From the NCBI GenBank assembly GCA_002842935.1, contig PHEM01000171.1:1-6721 (forward strand): 6,721 nt of DNA, given 5' to 3'. The notes under the pieces were generated by a model that was not told the origin of the DNA, made no database searches, and saw only the letters and a program-made list of their open reading frames with translations. Every line of letters starts with the position of its first letter. Within the stretch, counting starts at the first letter, position 1. The DNA is from Alphaproteobacteria bacterium HGW-Alphaproteobacteria-13 (GTDB lineage Bacteria > Pseudomonadota > Alphaproteobacteria > Sphingomonadales > Sphingomonadaceae). This document shows positions 1 to 6,205 of the stretch, one piece after another. The position numbers were made by a program, and so were the translations under genes.

Positions 1-107
1 GCGGCGGCGACGCCTTCGACGCGGCGGTCGCCGCCGTGGGCTGGCATATCGCGCAGGCCCGCCGTATAGGTCCCGGCCTTGTCGCCGACGATCTTTTAAG
101 GACATGA
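1..107 (+). CDS. 3' end of an unidentified protein gene (5' end outside the window)
   Basis: The third forward frame is open from the window edge to a TGA at 105-107 and gives 34 residues, GGDAFDAAVAAVGWHIAQ... ending ADDLLRT. The other two forward frames also stop in this stretch, but this one ends one base before the next start codon, as expected for a tightly packed gene pair. The GDAFDAAVAA helix resembles the C-terminal 'D-x-hydrophobic-D-A' helix of DUF429-type RNase H-fold proteins. That is only a weak resemblance over a very short stretch, so no function is assigned. If it is real, the gene is probably cotranscribed with the downstream RNA methyltransferase. Confidence 0.5.
   Translation, partial: GGDAFDAAVAAVGWHIAQARRIGPGLVADDLLRT
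98..102 (+). promoter_or_regulatory. Ribosome binding site of the RNA methyltransferase gene
   Basis: AAGGA lies 6 nt before the ATG at 109-111. It sits inside the last codons of the upstream reading frame, so translation of the two genes may be coupled. It supports ATG 109 as the start. Confidence 0.7.
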
Positions 108-108
108 T

Positions 109-1308
109 ATGACGGACAGCGCGCTGATCGAGCGCATCGCCGCACGCGGCGACGGCGTGACCGGCGATGGCCGCCATGTCGCGGGCGGCGTGCCGGGCGA
201 CTGCGTCGGCGCCGATGGCGTACTGATCCCCGGTCCCAACCGCGCCGAGCCGCCGTGCCGCCATTTCGGCAAATGCGGCGGCTGCCAGTTGCAGCATGTC
301 GCGGAGGGCGCCCTCGCTGATTTCGTGCGCAATCGCGTCGCGGGCGCGCTGGCGGCGCAGCAAGTAGAGGCGGGCGACATCCTTTCCGCACATCTGTCGC
401 CGCCCGAAAGTCGCCGCCGCGCGGCGCTGACGGCCTTGCGCGCGGGCAAGCATGTCGCGCTGGGCTTCAACGCGGCGCAGAGCAACCAGATCGTCGACAT
501 GCGGCAATGCCCGCTGCTGCGTCCCGATCTGTTTGCGCTGATCGCGCCAGTTCGCGACCTGCTAGCCGCCATCGCGCCGCAGCGGCGGCCCGTGAAGGTC
601 AAGCTGCAAGCGCTCGATCAGGGCGCGGAAGTCGTGCTGGAGGGCGTGCGCGCCGAAGGATTGGACGCCGCCATGGCGCTTCAGGATTTCGCGGGCGCCC
701 ACGCCCTGGCGCGGCTGGCGATCGACCAGGGCGACGGGCTGGAGACGATCTGGCAGCCGGAGCCGCCGACCGTGCATTTCGGCGCGATCGCCGTGGAGGT
801 GCCGCCCTTCGCCTTCTTGCAGGCGACGGCGGCGGGGCAGGCGGCGCTGGTCGATGCCGTGACGCATGCGATCGGCGAGGCGAAGGCCGTCGCCGACCTG
901 TTCGCGGGTGTCGGCACCTTCGCGCTGTCGGTGCAGGAAGGCCGCAAAATCTATGCCGCCGAGGGCGCGCGCGACGCCATCGCCGCGCTGACCGGCGCCG
1001 CGAACCGCGCCCGCGCGCTCGTCGCGACGGAGCATCGCGACCTGTTCCGGCGGCCGCTGATCCCGGCCGAGCTGGACCGTTTCGGCGCCGTCATCCTCGA
1101 CCCGCCGCGCGCGGGGGCGGAGGAGCAGGTCGGGCAGCTCGCCCAGTCGGCGGTGCCCGCCATCGCCTATGTCAGCTGCAATCCGGCGAGCTTCGCCCGC
1201 GATGCCCGGACGCTTGTCGCGGGCGGCTATCGTCTCGACTGGGTGCGGCCGGTGGGCCAGTTCCGCTGGTCCACCCATGTGGAGCTGGCGGCGCGCTTCA
1301 GCCGATGA
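109..1308 (+). CDS. Fe-S, SAM-dependent RNA uracil-C5 methyltransferase (TrmA/RlmC/RlmD family)
   Basis: A cytoplasmic enzyme expected to transfer a methyl group from SAM to carbon 5 of a uridine in tRNA or 23S rRNA. The N-terminus (about residues 5-40, IERIAARGDGVTGDG...) looks like a shortened TRAM-type RNA-binding domain. Four cysteines typical of the [4Fe-4S] subfamily follow: C50, C56 and C59 in CRHFGKCGGC, and C134 in MRQCPLL. The C-terminal Rossmann methyltransferase domain shows FLQAT (237-241, the position of the usual FxQxN motif), the SAM-binding DLFAGVGTF (263-271), DPPRAG (331-336), the catalytic nucleophile C357 in SCNP, and the probable base E392 in HVEL. Its 399 residues are slightly short for RlmD but typical of alphaproteobacterial members. 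The start is set by AAGGA at 98-102. The Fe-S cysteines argue against a classical TrmA, but the exact target uridine cannot be read from the sequence. It follows the upstream gene by one base and ends tail-to-tail against the MAPEG gene. Confidence 0.93.
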   Translation: MTDSALIERIAARGDGVTGDGRHVAGGVPGDCVGADGVLIPGPNRAEPPCRHFGKCGGCQLQHVAEGALADFVRNRVAGALAAQQVEAGDILSAHLSPPESRRRAALTALRAGKHVALGFNAAQSNQIVDMRQCPLLRPDLFALIAPVRDLLAAIAPQRRPVKVKLQALDQGAEVVLEGVRAEGLDAAMALQDFAGAHALARLAIDQGDGLETIWQPEPPTVHFGAIAVEVPPFAFLQATAAGQAALVDAVTHAIGEAKAVADLFAGVGTFALSVQEGRKIYAAEGARDAIAALTGAANRARALVATEHRDLFRRPLIPAELDRFGAVILDPPRAGAEEQVGQLAQSAVPAIAYVSCNPASFARDARTLVAGGYRLDWVRPVGQFRWSTHVELAARFSR

Positions 1309-1740
1309 TCAGCCCAGCGTCGCGATGACCGCGAGCAGCGACAGCGCGAACAGGCAGAGCGTCGACAGCAGGAAGATGGTGAAGCGGACCGGAATGCGGT
1401 TCACCGTCGCTTGCCACAGACTGTGGACGATCCGCAGCACGACATAGGCCCAGGCGAGCGTGCGCGTCAGGTCCGTATTGCCGCCCGACAGGTGCAGGAA
1501 GACGATGACGGCATAGAAGAGCGTCGGCTGTTCCAGCAGATGTGTATAATTATGCGATTTCCAGTTGGTGTCCGGCGGCAATACGCCTTCCAGATCGACG
1601 CCGCGCCCGCCGGGCGGCGCGGTCCGCACGTCGATGCCCGCCTTGGCCATGTCGCGAAAGCGCGTGACGGCGACCCACATCAGAACGATCAGCGTCCATA
1701 GCGCCAGCACCGCTCCGGGTGCGAGGAGACTGTTCGACAT
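1309..1740 (-). CDS. MAPEG-family integral membrane protein
   Basis: A 143-aa protein with four predicted membrane helices, at about residues 5-27, 72-87, 94-113 and 120-142. The stretch NYTHLLEQPTLFYAV (64-78) and the later WAYVVLRIVHSLWQ (97-110) followed by NRIPVRF match the proteobacterial branch of MAPEG (membrane-associated proteins in eicosanoid and glutathione metabolism). Known members are trimeric inner-membrane proteins, some with glutathione transferase or peroxidase activity. Many bacterial ones have no demonstrated reaction, and no substrate is claimed here. Length is normal for the family. The start is supported by a purine-rich RBS (GGGAG, spacing 7) just upstream. It lies 53 nt after the CoA-transferase stop on the same strand, so cotranscription is possible, although a hairpin sits in the gap. 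Its stop codon abuts the stop codon of the convergent RNA methyltransferase gene. Confidence 0.88.
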   Translation of the reverse strand: MSNSLLAPGAVLALWTLIVLMWVAVTRFRDMAKAGIDVRTAPPGGRGVDLEGVLPPDTNWKSHNYTHLLEQPTLFYAVIVFLHLSGGNTDLTRTLAWAYVVLRIVHSLWQATVNRIPVRFTIFLLSTLCLFALSLLAVIATLG

Positions 1741-1743
1741 CGG

Positions 1744-1752
1744 CCTTCTCCC
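1744..1752 (-). promoter_or_regulatory. Ribosome binding site of the MAPEG gene
   Basis: On the minus strand the sequence reads GGGAGAAGG before the ATG at 1740-1738. GGGAG (1748-1752) is 7 nt from the start, a normal Shine-Dalgarno spacing. Confidence 0.65.
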
Positions 1753-1758
1753 TCTTGT

Positions 1759-1783
1759 GTCCGCCTGCGAGGCAAGGGCGGAC
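1759..1783 (-). other. Potential RNA hairpin between the CoA-transferase and MAPEG genes
   Basis: A perfect 7-bp inverted repeat, GTCCGCC (1759-1765) and GGCGGAC (1777-1783), can be extended by an inner TGC/GCA pairing (1766-1768 with 1772-1774) across a 2-nt bulge, leaving a 3-nt loop. The structure is symmetric in DNA, so either transcript could form it. No run of T follows on either strand, so it is not a standard intrinsic terminator. It ends 6 nt upstream of the MAPEG RBS in the minus-strand transcript. It could slow or attenuate readthrough, stabilise a processed RNA end, or be a protein-binding operator. Confidence 0.45.
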
Positions 1784-1793
1784 TATCCTGCGT

Positions 1794-2957
1794 TCAATCG
1801 TTCTGCTTCCCCGCGACCTCCGCGCGGATGGCGGGACCGTCGCCGTCGAGGCGCGGTGCGAAGCCGGGCTGCGGGTCCGGCGCGGCGCCATAGCGCACTG
1901 GCGGGCGCATCTCGTGGAAGGCGCCGACCTCGGGATGCTCGCGGCGGCGGAAGAAGCCCACGGCATTGAGATGCGGGTCGTCCTTGACGTCTTCGAGGTC
2001 GCGCACCGCCATCGCCGGAATATCGTTGGCGGCGAAAATCTCCAGCCATTCGGCGCTGGTGCGGGCCGGAGTCCGGCGCGCGATCTCCGCATAGATCACT
2101 GGCATGGGGTCGCCCTTCGCCTTCGCCGCCTGATATTCGGGCGAGGCGAACAGGTCCCCGTTGCCCAGCAGCGTCAGCAGGCGCGCCGTCGACGCGGGCG
2201 TATAGGGGACGATCGCAAGATAGCCGTCGGCAGTGGGAAAGGGCTGGCGCGCGGGTTCGATCTGGCGCGGATAGCCCGCCGGGCCGATCGGAGGATCGAG
2301 CGTCGCGTCGCGCAGATGCTCCGTCAGCATGAAGGCGGCGAAACATTCGAACATCGGCACTTCGACGGCCTGTCCCTCGCCGGTGCGAAGCTTGTGGACC
2401 AGCGCGGCCAGGATCGCCTGCGCGCCGAACTGGCCCGCGACCTTGTCGGCGATCAGCGACGGGAAATAGCGCGGGCGCGGATCGCCGTCGACGCGCGGCA
2501 GCAGTGTGGTGGTGCCCGTCACGGCCTGGATCACATCGTCATAGGCCTGAAGATCGGCATAGGGACCATCCTGCCCGAATCCGGTGCCGTGGACATAGAT
2601 GATGTCGGGCTTGATCGCCTTGCACGCCGCATAATCGAAGCCGAGCCGCGCGATCGCCTTGCCGCGCACATTGTGGAAAAAGACGTCGGCGCTCGCGACC
2701 AGCTCGCGCATCACGGCGGCGTCCTCTTCCTTCTTGAGGTCCAGCGCGATCGAGCGCTTGCCGCGATTCACCGTCAGGTGACAGGAACCCATCGTCGGAT
2801 CGGGGACGCCGCTGCCCAGATAGCGCGATACGTCGCCGATGCCGGGGGCCTCGACCTTGATGATCTCCGCGCCCAGATCGGCGAGCATCTGCGTCGCATA
2901 GGGACCGAAGATCACGGTCGTCAGATCGACGATGCGGATGCCCTCCAGCATGGTCAT
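1794..2957 (-). CDS. Class III CoA-transferase (CaiB/BaiF family)
   Basis: A 387-aa cytoplasmic enzyme of the family that moves CoA between carboxylic acids, such as formyl-CoA:oxalate and carnitine CoA-transferases. It begins with the family's signature N-terminus, LEGIRIVDLTT (4-14), followed by GPYATQMLADLGAEIIKVE (18-36). DLKKEED (73-79), the GFGQDGPYAD block (127-136) and AYDDVIQAVTG (138-148) are all typical. The expected catalytic aspartate is D171 in LIADKVAG. The C-terminal small domain includes AEWLEIFAANDIPA (302-315) and DPHLNAVGFF (327-336). Length is normal. The start at 2957 follows AGGAGGAGA about 11 nt upstream. An in-frame ATG at 3002 has no RBS, and residues before 2957 do not look like this family. 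It lies 78 nt after otsA on the same strand. The acid substrate cannot be deduced, and no acyl-CoA dehydrogenase or hydratase gene is visible beside it. Confidence 0.92.
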   Translation of the reverse strand: MTMLEGIRIVDLTTVIFGPYATQMLADLGAEIIKVEAPGIGDVSRYLGSGVPDPTMGSCHLTVNRGKRSIALDLKKEEDAAVMRELVASADVFFHNVRGKAIARLGFDYAACKAIKPDIIYVHGTGFGQDGPYADLQAYDDVIQAVTGTTTLLPRVDGDPRPRYFPSLIADKVAGQFGAQAILAALVHKLRTGEGQAVEVPMFECFAAFMLTEHLRDATLDPPIGPAGYPRQIEPARQPFPTADGYLAIVPYTPASTARLLTLLGNGDLFASPEYQAAKAKGDPMPVIYAEIARRTPARTSAEWLEIFAANDIPAMAVRDLEDVKDDPHLNAVGFFRRREHPEVGAFHEMRPPVRYGAAPDPQPGFAPRLDGDGPAIRAEVAGKQND

Positions 2958-2967
2958 GCGGTTTCCG

Positions 2968-2976
2968 TCTCCTCCT
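2968..2976 (-). promoter_or_regulatory. Ribosome binding site that decides the CoA-transferase start
   Basis: AGGAGGAGA on the minus strand ends about 10 nt before the ATG at 2957-2955. The only other nearby starts are the ATG two codons downstream (spacing too long) and the ATG at 3002 (no purine-rich site before it), so 2957 is preferred. Confidence 0.7.
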
Positions 2977-2979
2977 GCG

Positions 2980-3035
2980 CCGGCATTTGCGAGTGTTGCC
3001 ATGCGGAGTGGCGGACGCAACAAAAATCGCGCCGG
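2980..3035 (-). other. Imperfect long stem-loop between otsA and the CoA-transferase gene
   Basis: The otsA-CoA-transferase gap holds three nested inverted segments: CCGGC/GCCGG (2980-2984 with 3031-3035), ATTT/AAAT (2985-2988 with 3024-3027) and TGTTGC/GCAACA (2994-2999 with 3017-3022). They are separated by small internal loops and close a 17-nt loop. The outer arm begins immediately after the otsA stop codon and the structure ends just before the CoA-transferase RBS. There is no terminal U-run. It may be a weak transcription terminator, an RNA 3'-end stabiliser or a processing site. No convincing sigma-70 promoter was found in the same gap. Confidence 0.35.
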
Positions 3036-4415
3036 TCAGGCTTGCCCCAGCAGTGCGAGAAAGTCGTCGGCCCAGCCCATGACGTCGGCGTCGCGGACGA
3101 CGGCGTTCAGCCTTTCCCAGCGCGCCTTGCGCTCGGTGAGCGGCATTTCCATCGCCGTCCAGACCGCGCGCGCGACTTCGCCGCCGTCATGCGGATTGAC
3201 GAGCAGCGCGTCGGTCAATTGCTCTGCCGCGCCCGCGAAGCGCGACAGGATCAGCACACCGGGATCGTCGGGGTCCTGCGCCGCGACATATTCCTTGGCG
3301 ACCAGATTCATCCCGTCGCGAAGCGGCGTGACCAGCCCGATCTTGGACGCGCGATAGAATCCGAACAGCTCCGCGCGTGCGAAACCGCGGTTGACATAGC
3401 GGATGGGGACGAGGTCGACGTCCGAATGCGCGCCGTTGAACTGTCCCGTCTTTTGCTCCAGCGTCGCGCGGATCTGCTGATAGGACAGCACATCCTCGCG
3501 CGAGGGCGGGGCGATCTGCACGAACAGCAGGCGGTTGACCATGTCGTCATGGCTGGTGAACAGCCGTTCGAGCGCGTCGATCCGTTCCGGCAGCCCCTTG
3601 CTGTAATCGAGTCGGTCGACGCCGATCGCGATGGTGCGCGCCCGCGCGCTGCCCTTCAGCCGCTCGAAGGAGCGCCGTGCGACCTCCGTCTCGCCCAGCG
3701 TCATGAACGCGCCATGGTCGATGCCGATCGGAAAGGCGCGGGCGATCACGCTGTCGCCGTCGATGCGGACAAGACCGCTGTCCTCGTCCACTTCCGCGCC
3801 CATCTCCTTGCGGCAGTAGTGAAGGAAGCTCTCCAGCCATTCGCGCGACTGAAAGCCGATCACGTCATAGCGCAGCATCGCGCGCACCAGCCGCTCGTGA
3901 TAGGGCAGCGAGACGAGCAGGCGCGTCGGCGGCCAGGGGATGTGGAGGAACAGGCCGATGCGGTTCTTCACGCCATGCGCGCGCAGCCGCTCGCCCAGCG
4001 GCAGGAAATGATAATCCTGCACCCAGACGATGTCGTCCTCTTCGATCAGCGGGAAGAGGCTGTTCGCGAACTGCTCGTTGACGCGCTCATAGCCGCGGCC
4101 GAACTCATTTTCATATTCGGCAAGGTCGATGCGGTAATGGAACAGCGGCCACAGCGTCCGGTTCGCATAGCCGTTGTAATATTCCTCGACGTCCTGCGGC
4201 TCGAGGTCGATCGTCGCGGTGGTGAAGCCGTCCGCGCGCTCCATGGTGAGCTGGCCCGTGAAACTCTCCACTTCGTCGCCCGACCAGCCGAACCAGATGC
4301 CGCCGCGCCGGTGCAGCGCGGCGCTCATCGCGACGGCGAGACCGCCCTGCGCGCCCGCCGCGCCGCGGCCCTTGGCGACCGACACGCGGTTCGAGACGAC
4401 GATCAGCCGGCTCAT
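3036..4415 (-). CDS. otsA: Alpha,alpha-trehalose-6-phosphate synthase (UDP-forming), GT20
   Basis: Cytoplasmic retaining glycosyltransferase that joins glucose from UDP-glucose to glucose-6-phosphate, giving trehalose-6-phosphate, the first step of the OtsAB pathway. At 459 aa it is close to the usual OtsA length (E. coli 474). Family motifs occur in order: VVSNRV (6-11, with R10), GGLAVAM and WFGWSG (24-46), YYNGYANRTLWPLFHY (79-94), WVQDYHFLPL (131-140), the HIPWPP variant of the HIP motif (158-163), DVIGFQ (184-189), AFPIGID (227-233), GVDRLDYSKGL (265-275, with R268 and K273), and TPLRDGMNLVAKEY (363-376, with D367 and E375), then LSRFAGAAEQL (390-400). The key residues of the E. coli enzyme therefore appear intact. 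The start is the ATG at 4415. Upstream in-frame residues overlap the GH15 gene and look unlike OtsA. This ATG overlaps the GH15 stop (ATGA) and has only a weak RBS, suggesting translational coupling. Confidence 0.97.
   Translation of the reverse strand: MSRLIVVSNRVSVAKGRGAAGAQGGLAVAMSAALHRRGGIWFGWSGDEVESFTGQLTMERADGFTTATIDLEPQDVEEYYNGYANRTLWPLFHYRIDLAEYENEFGRGYERVNEQFANSLFPLIEEDDIVWVQDYHFLPLGERLRAHGVKNRIGLFLHIPWPPTRLLVSLPYHERLVRAMLRYDVIGFQSREWLESFLHYCRKEMGAEVDEDSGLVRIDGDSVIARAFPIGIDHGAFMTLGETEVARRSFERLKGSARARTIAIGVDRLDYSKGLPERIDALERLFTSHDDMVNRLLFVQIAPPSREDVLSYQQIRATLEQKTGQFNGAHSDVDLVPIRYVNRGFARAELFGFYRASKIGLVTPLRDGMNLVAKEYVAAQDPDDPGVLILSRFAGAAEQLTDALLVNPHDGGEVARAVWTAMEMPLTERKARWERLNAVVRDADVMGWADDFLALLGQA
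4412..4415 (-). other. ATGA stop-start overlap (GH15 / otsA)
   Basis: On the minus strand ATGA contains the otsA start (ATG, 4415-4413) and the GH15 stop (TGA, 4414-4412). Such 4-nt overlaps usually mean terminating ribosomes reinitiate on the next gene. The poor Shine-Dalgarno sequence before otsA fits this. Confidence 0.85.
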
Positions 4416-6205
4416 CGCACCGTATCCCAACCGCGCGAGAGCAGCCCCGCGCAATGGATGATGCCGACCAGCGAATAAGTCTGCGGGAAATTGCCCCACA
4501 ATTCGCCGCTCTCGAAATCCAGATCTTCCGACAACAGGCCCGATGGCGTGCGGTGCGCGAGCATCTTTTCGAACAGGTCCCGCGCCTCTTCGCCGCGCCC
4601 GCACAAGTGCAGTGCCTCGATCAGCCAGAAGGTGCAGACGTTGAAGGCCGTCTCGGGCAGCCCGAAATCATCCTCGGCGTCATAGCGCAGCATATGCTCG
4701 CCGCGCCGTAGCGCGCGCTCGATGGCCGTGAAGGTCGCCTGAAAGCGCGGATTGTCGACGCGGATATAGCGCAGCTCGACCATTTGCAGCAGGCTGGCGT
4801 CGAGATGGGCATGGCCGAAGGCGGCGCCATAATGACCCGCTTCCTCATTCCATGCCTCGCGCTCGATCGTCTCGCGGATGTGCGCGGCGCGTCCGTTCCA
4901 AAAGGCTTCGCGGTCGGGCCGCCCGATGCGCGCGGCGACATTGGCGAGCCTGTCGCACGCCGCCCAGCTCATCACCGCCGAATAGGTATGGACAAGCTGG
5001 CGCGTGCGGAACTCCCACAGGCCCGCATCGGGCTGATCGTGCATCGCCCAGGCGACTTCGCCGACGCTTTCAAGGCTTTCGAAGTCGCGCTCGTCGGCCA
5101 GGCGGAACAGGCGCTGGTCGAAAAAACCCTGGGCCGTCGGCAGCACGATCTGGCCATAGGCGTCATGCTGCACCTGCTTGTAGGCGGCGTTGCCGATGCG
5201 GACCGGACCCATGCCGCGATAGCCCGCGAGATGTTCCGCGATGCCCTCGTCCAGTTCGGCGACGCCCATCACCGAATAGAGCGGCTGAATCTGCCCGCCC
5301 GCCGCGCGGTCGACGATGTTGCGCAGATAGGCGAGATATTTTTCGAGCACGTCGAGCGCGCCGAGCCGGTTCAGCGCCTGCACGGTGTAATAGGCGTCGC
5401 GGATCCAGCAATAGCGATAATCCCAGTTGCGTTCGCTGTTGGGCGCCTCCGGGATCGACGTGGTGAGCGCGGCGACGATCGCCCCCGTCTCTTCATGCTG
5501 GCACAGCTTCAGCGTGATCGCGGCGCGGATCACGGCGTCCTGCCAGTCCATCGGCGTCGCCAGCCCGCGCACCCAGCTACGCCAATAGCGCTCGGTCGCT
5601 TCCTCCATGGCGCGGACCGACTGGGCGACATTGCCCATGAAGGCCTCGTCGGGACCGAGGAAGAAATGCAACTCCTCCTCGACGCGGAAATCTAGTCCCT
5701 CCATCACATAGCCGACGGGCGCGTCGGTGGTGAGGCGCAGCGGCTGGCTGCCGATCAGATAGCGGACATGATTGGTGCCGCGCGTCCGCTCCGCGTGCGC
5801 GGCGCCATGGCCGCGCATCGGCGTCAGCGTCATGCGGAGGCGCGGATTGCCCGCGACGGGGCGGACGATGCGCGCATAGGCGACGGGCCGGTACATGCGG
5901 CCCGACCCTTCAAAGCGCGGACAGAAATCGATGACGTCAACGGCGCTGCCGTCTGCCGCCTCCAGCCGCGTGACGAGGATCGGGCTGTTGCGGCGATAGC
6001 GCGGCACGGCGCGCACTTGCCCCACCAGGGCGAAGCGCCACACGCCCGCGTCGCCGTTCGCGCCGTTCATCAGCGCGCAGAAGACGGGATCGCCGTCAAC
6101 GCGCGGCACGCAGCCCCAGACGAAACCCGCGCGCTCGTCGACGAGCGCGCTGACCTGGCAATTGCCGATCGGCCACAGCGAAAGGCTGCTCAGAGCTTCA
6201 GCCAC
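4412..6205 (-). CDS. Glycoside hydrolase family 15 protein (possible trehalase or glucoamylase-type enzyme)
   Basis: A 597-aa protein with the layout of bacterial GH15 enzymes: an N-terminal beta-sandwich (about 1-200, beginning LWPIGNCQVSALVDERAGFV) and an (alpha/alpha)6 barrel (about 215-597). Hallmarks are NWDYRYCWIRDAYYTVQAL (260-278), LWEFRTRQLVHTYSAVMSW (396-414), where E398 is the likely catalytic acid, and GLLSEDLDFESGELWGNFPQ (556-575), where E560 is the likely base. GH15 inverting enzymes release glucose from alpha-glucosides. The family includes glucoamylases, glucodextranases and trehalases, including mycobacterial and archaeal ones. Its place between otsB and otsA makes trehalose or a trehalose-linked glucan the natural candidate substrate, but this is inferred from context. 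No signal peptide is seen, so it probably acts in the cytoplasm. The GTG at 6205 is chosen because the family N-terminus begins at once and GAGG lies 7 nt upstream; no ATG is available nearby. It overlaps otsB by 16 nt and otsA by 4 nt. Confidence 0.93.
   Translation of the reverse strand: MAEALSSLSLWPIGNCQVSALVDERAGFVWGCVPRVDGDPVFCALMNGANGDAGVWRFALVGQVRAVPRYRRNSPILVTRLEAADGSAVDVIDFCPRFEGSGRMYRPVAYARIVRPVAGNPRLRMTLTPMRGHGAAHAERTRGTNHVRYLIGSQPLRLTTDAPVGYVMEGLDFRVEEELHFFLGPDEAFMGNVAQSVRAMEEATERYWRSWVRGLATPMDWQDAVIRAAITLKLCQHEETGAIVAALTTSIPEAPNSERNWDYRYCWIRDAYYTVQALNRLGALDVLEKYLAYLRNIVDRAAGGQIQPLYSVMGVAELDEGIAEHLAGYRGMGPVRIGNAAYKQVQHDAYGQIVLPTAQGFFDQRLFRLADERDFESLESVGEVAWAMHDQPDAGLWEFRTRQLVHTYSAVMSWAACDRLANVAARIGRPDREAFWNGRAAHIRETIEREAWNEEAGHYGAAFGHAHLDASLLQMVELRYIRVDNPRFQATFTAIERALRRGEHMLRYDAEDDFGLPETAFNVCTFWLIEALHLCGRGEEARDLFEKMLAHRTPSGLLSEDLDFESGELWGNFPQTYSLVGIIHCAGLLSRGWDTVR

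Noticed and set aside
507..1328. A 273-codon + strand frame inside the RNA methyltransferase gene
   Set aside because: It is an Arg/Ala-rich off-frame shadow of the methyltransferase, which has all its catalytic motifs in the other frame.
1541..1560. TATAAT at 1545-1550, resembling a -10 promoter element
   Set aside because: There is no -35 element at the right distance, and the AT-rich patch is explained by Asn-Tyr codons of a conserved MAPEG motif.
2958..3023. Upstream extension of the CoA-transferase (22 extra residues)
   Set aside because: There is no RBS before the upstream ATGs, while a strong purine-rich site precedes 2957, where the family N-terminus begins.
1719..4478. A 919-codon open frame on the + strand, antisense to the CoA-transferase and otsA
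   Set aside because: Its codons are exactly in register with the antisense codons of both genes, which happen to share the same frame. Its stops would require sense TTA, CTA or TCA codons, which are rare in GC-rich genes. The product is a low-complexity Arg/Ala/Asp/His-rich sequence with no recognisable domain, while the minus strand encodes intact enzymes.
4416..4604. Upstream in-frame extension of the otsA reading frame
   Set aside because: It overlaps the conserved C-terminus of GH15 and has no OtsA-like content. The OtsA N-terminus MSRLIVVSNRV begins at 4415.
4784..5695. A 303-codon + strand open frame opposite the GH15 gene
   Set aside because: It is likewise an antisense shadow in register with the GH15 codons. 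There is no RBS and no domain, and the opposite strand has clear GH15 motifs throughout.
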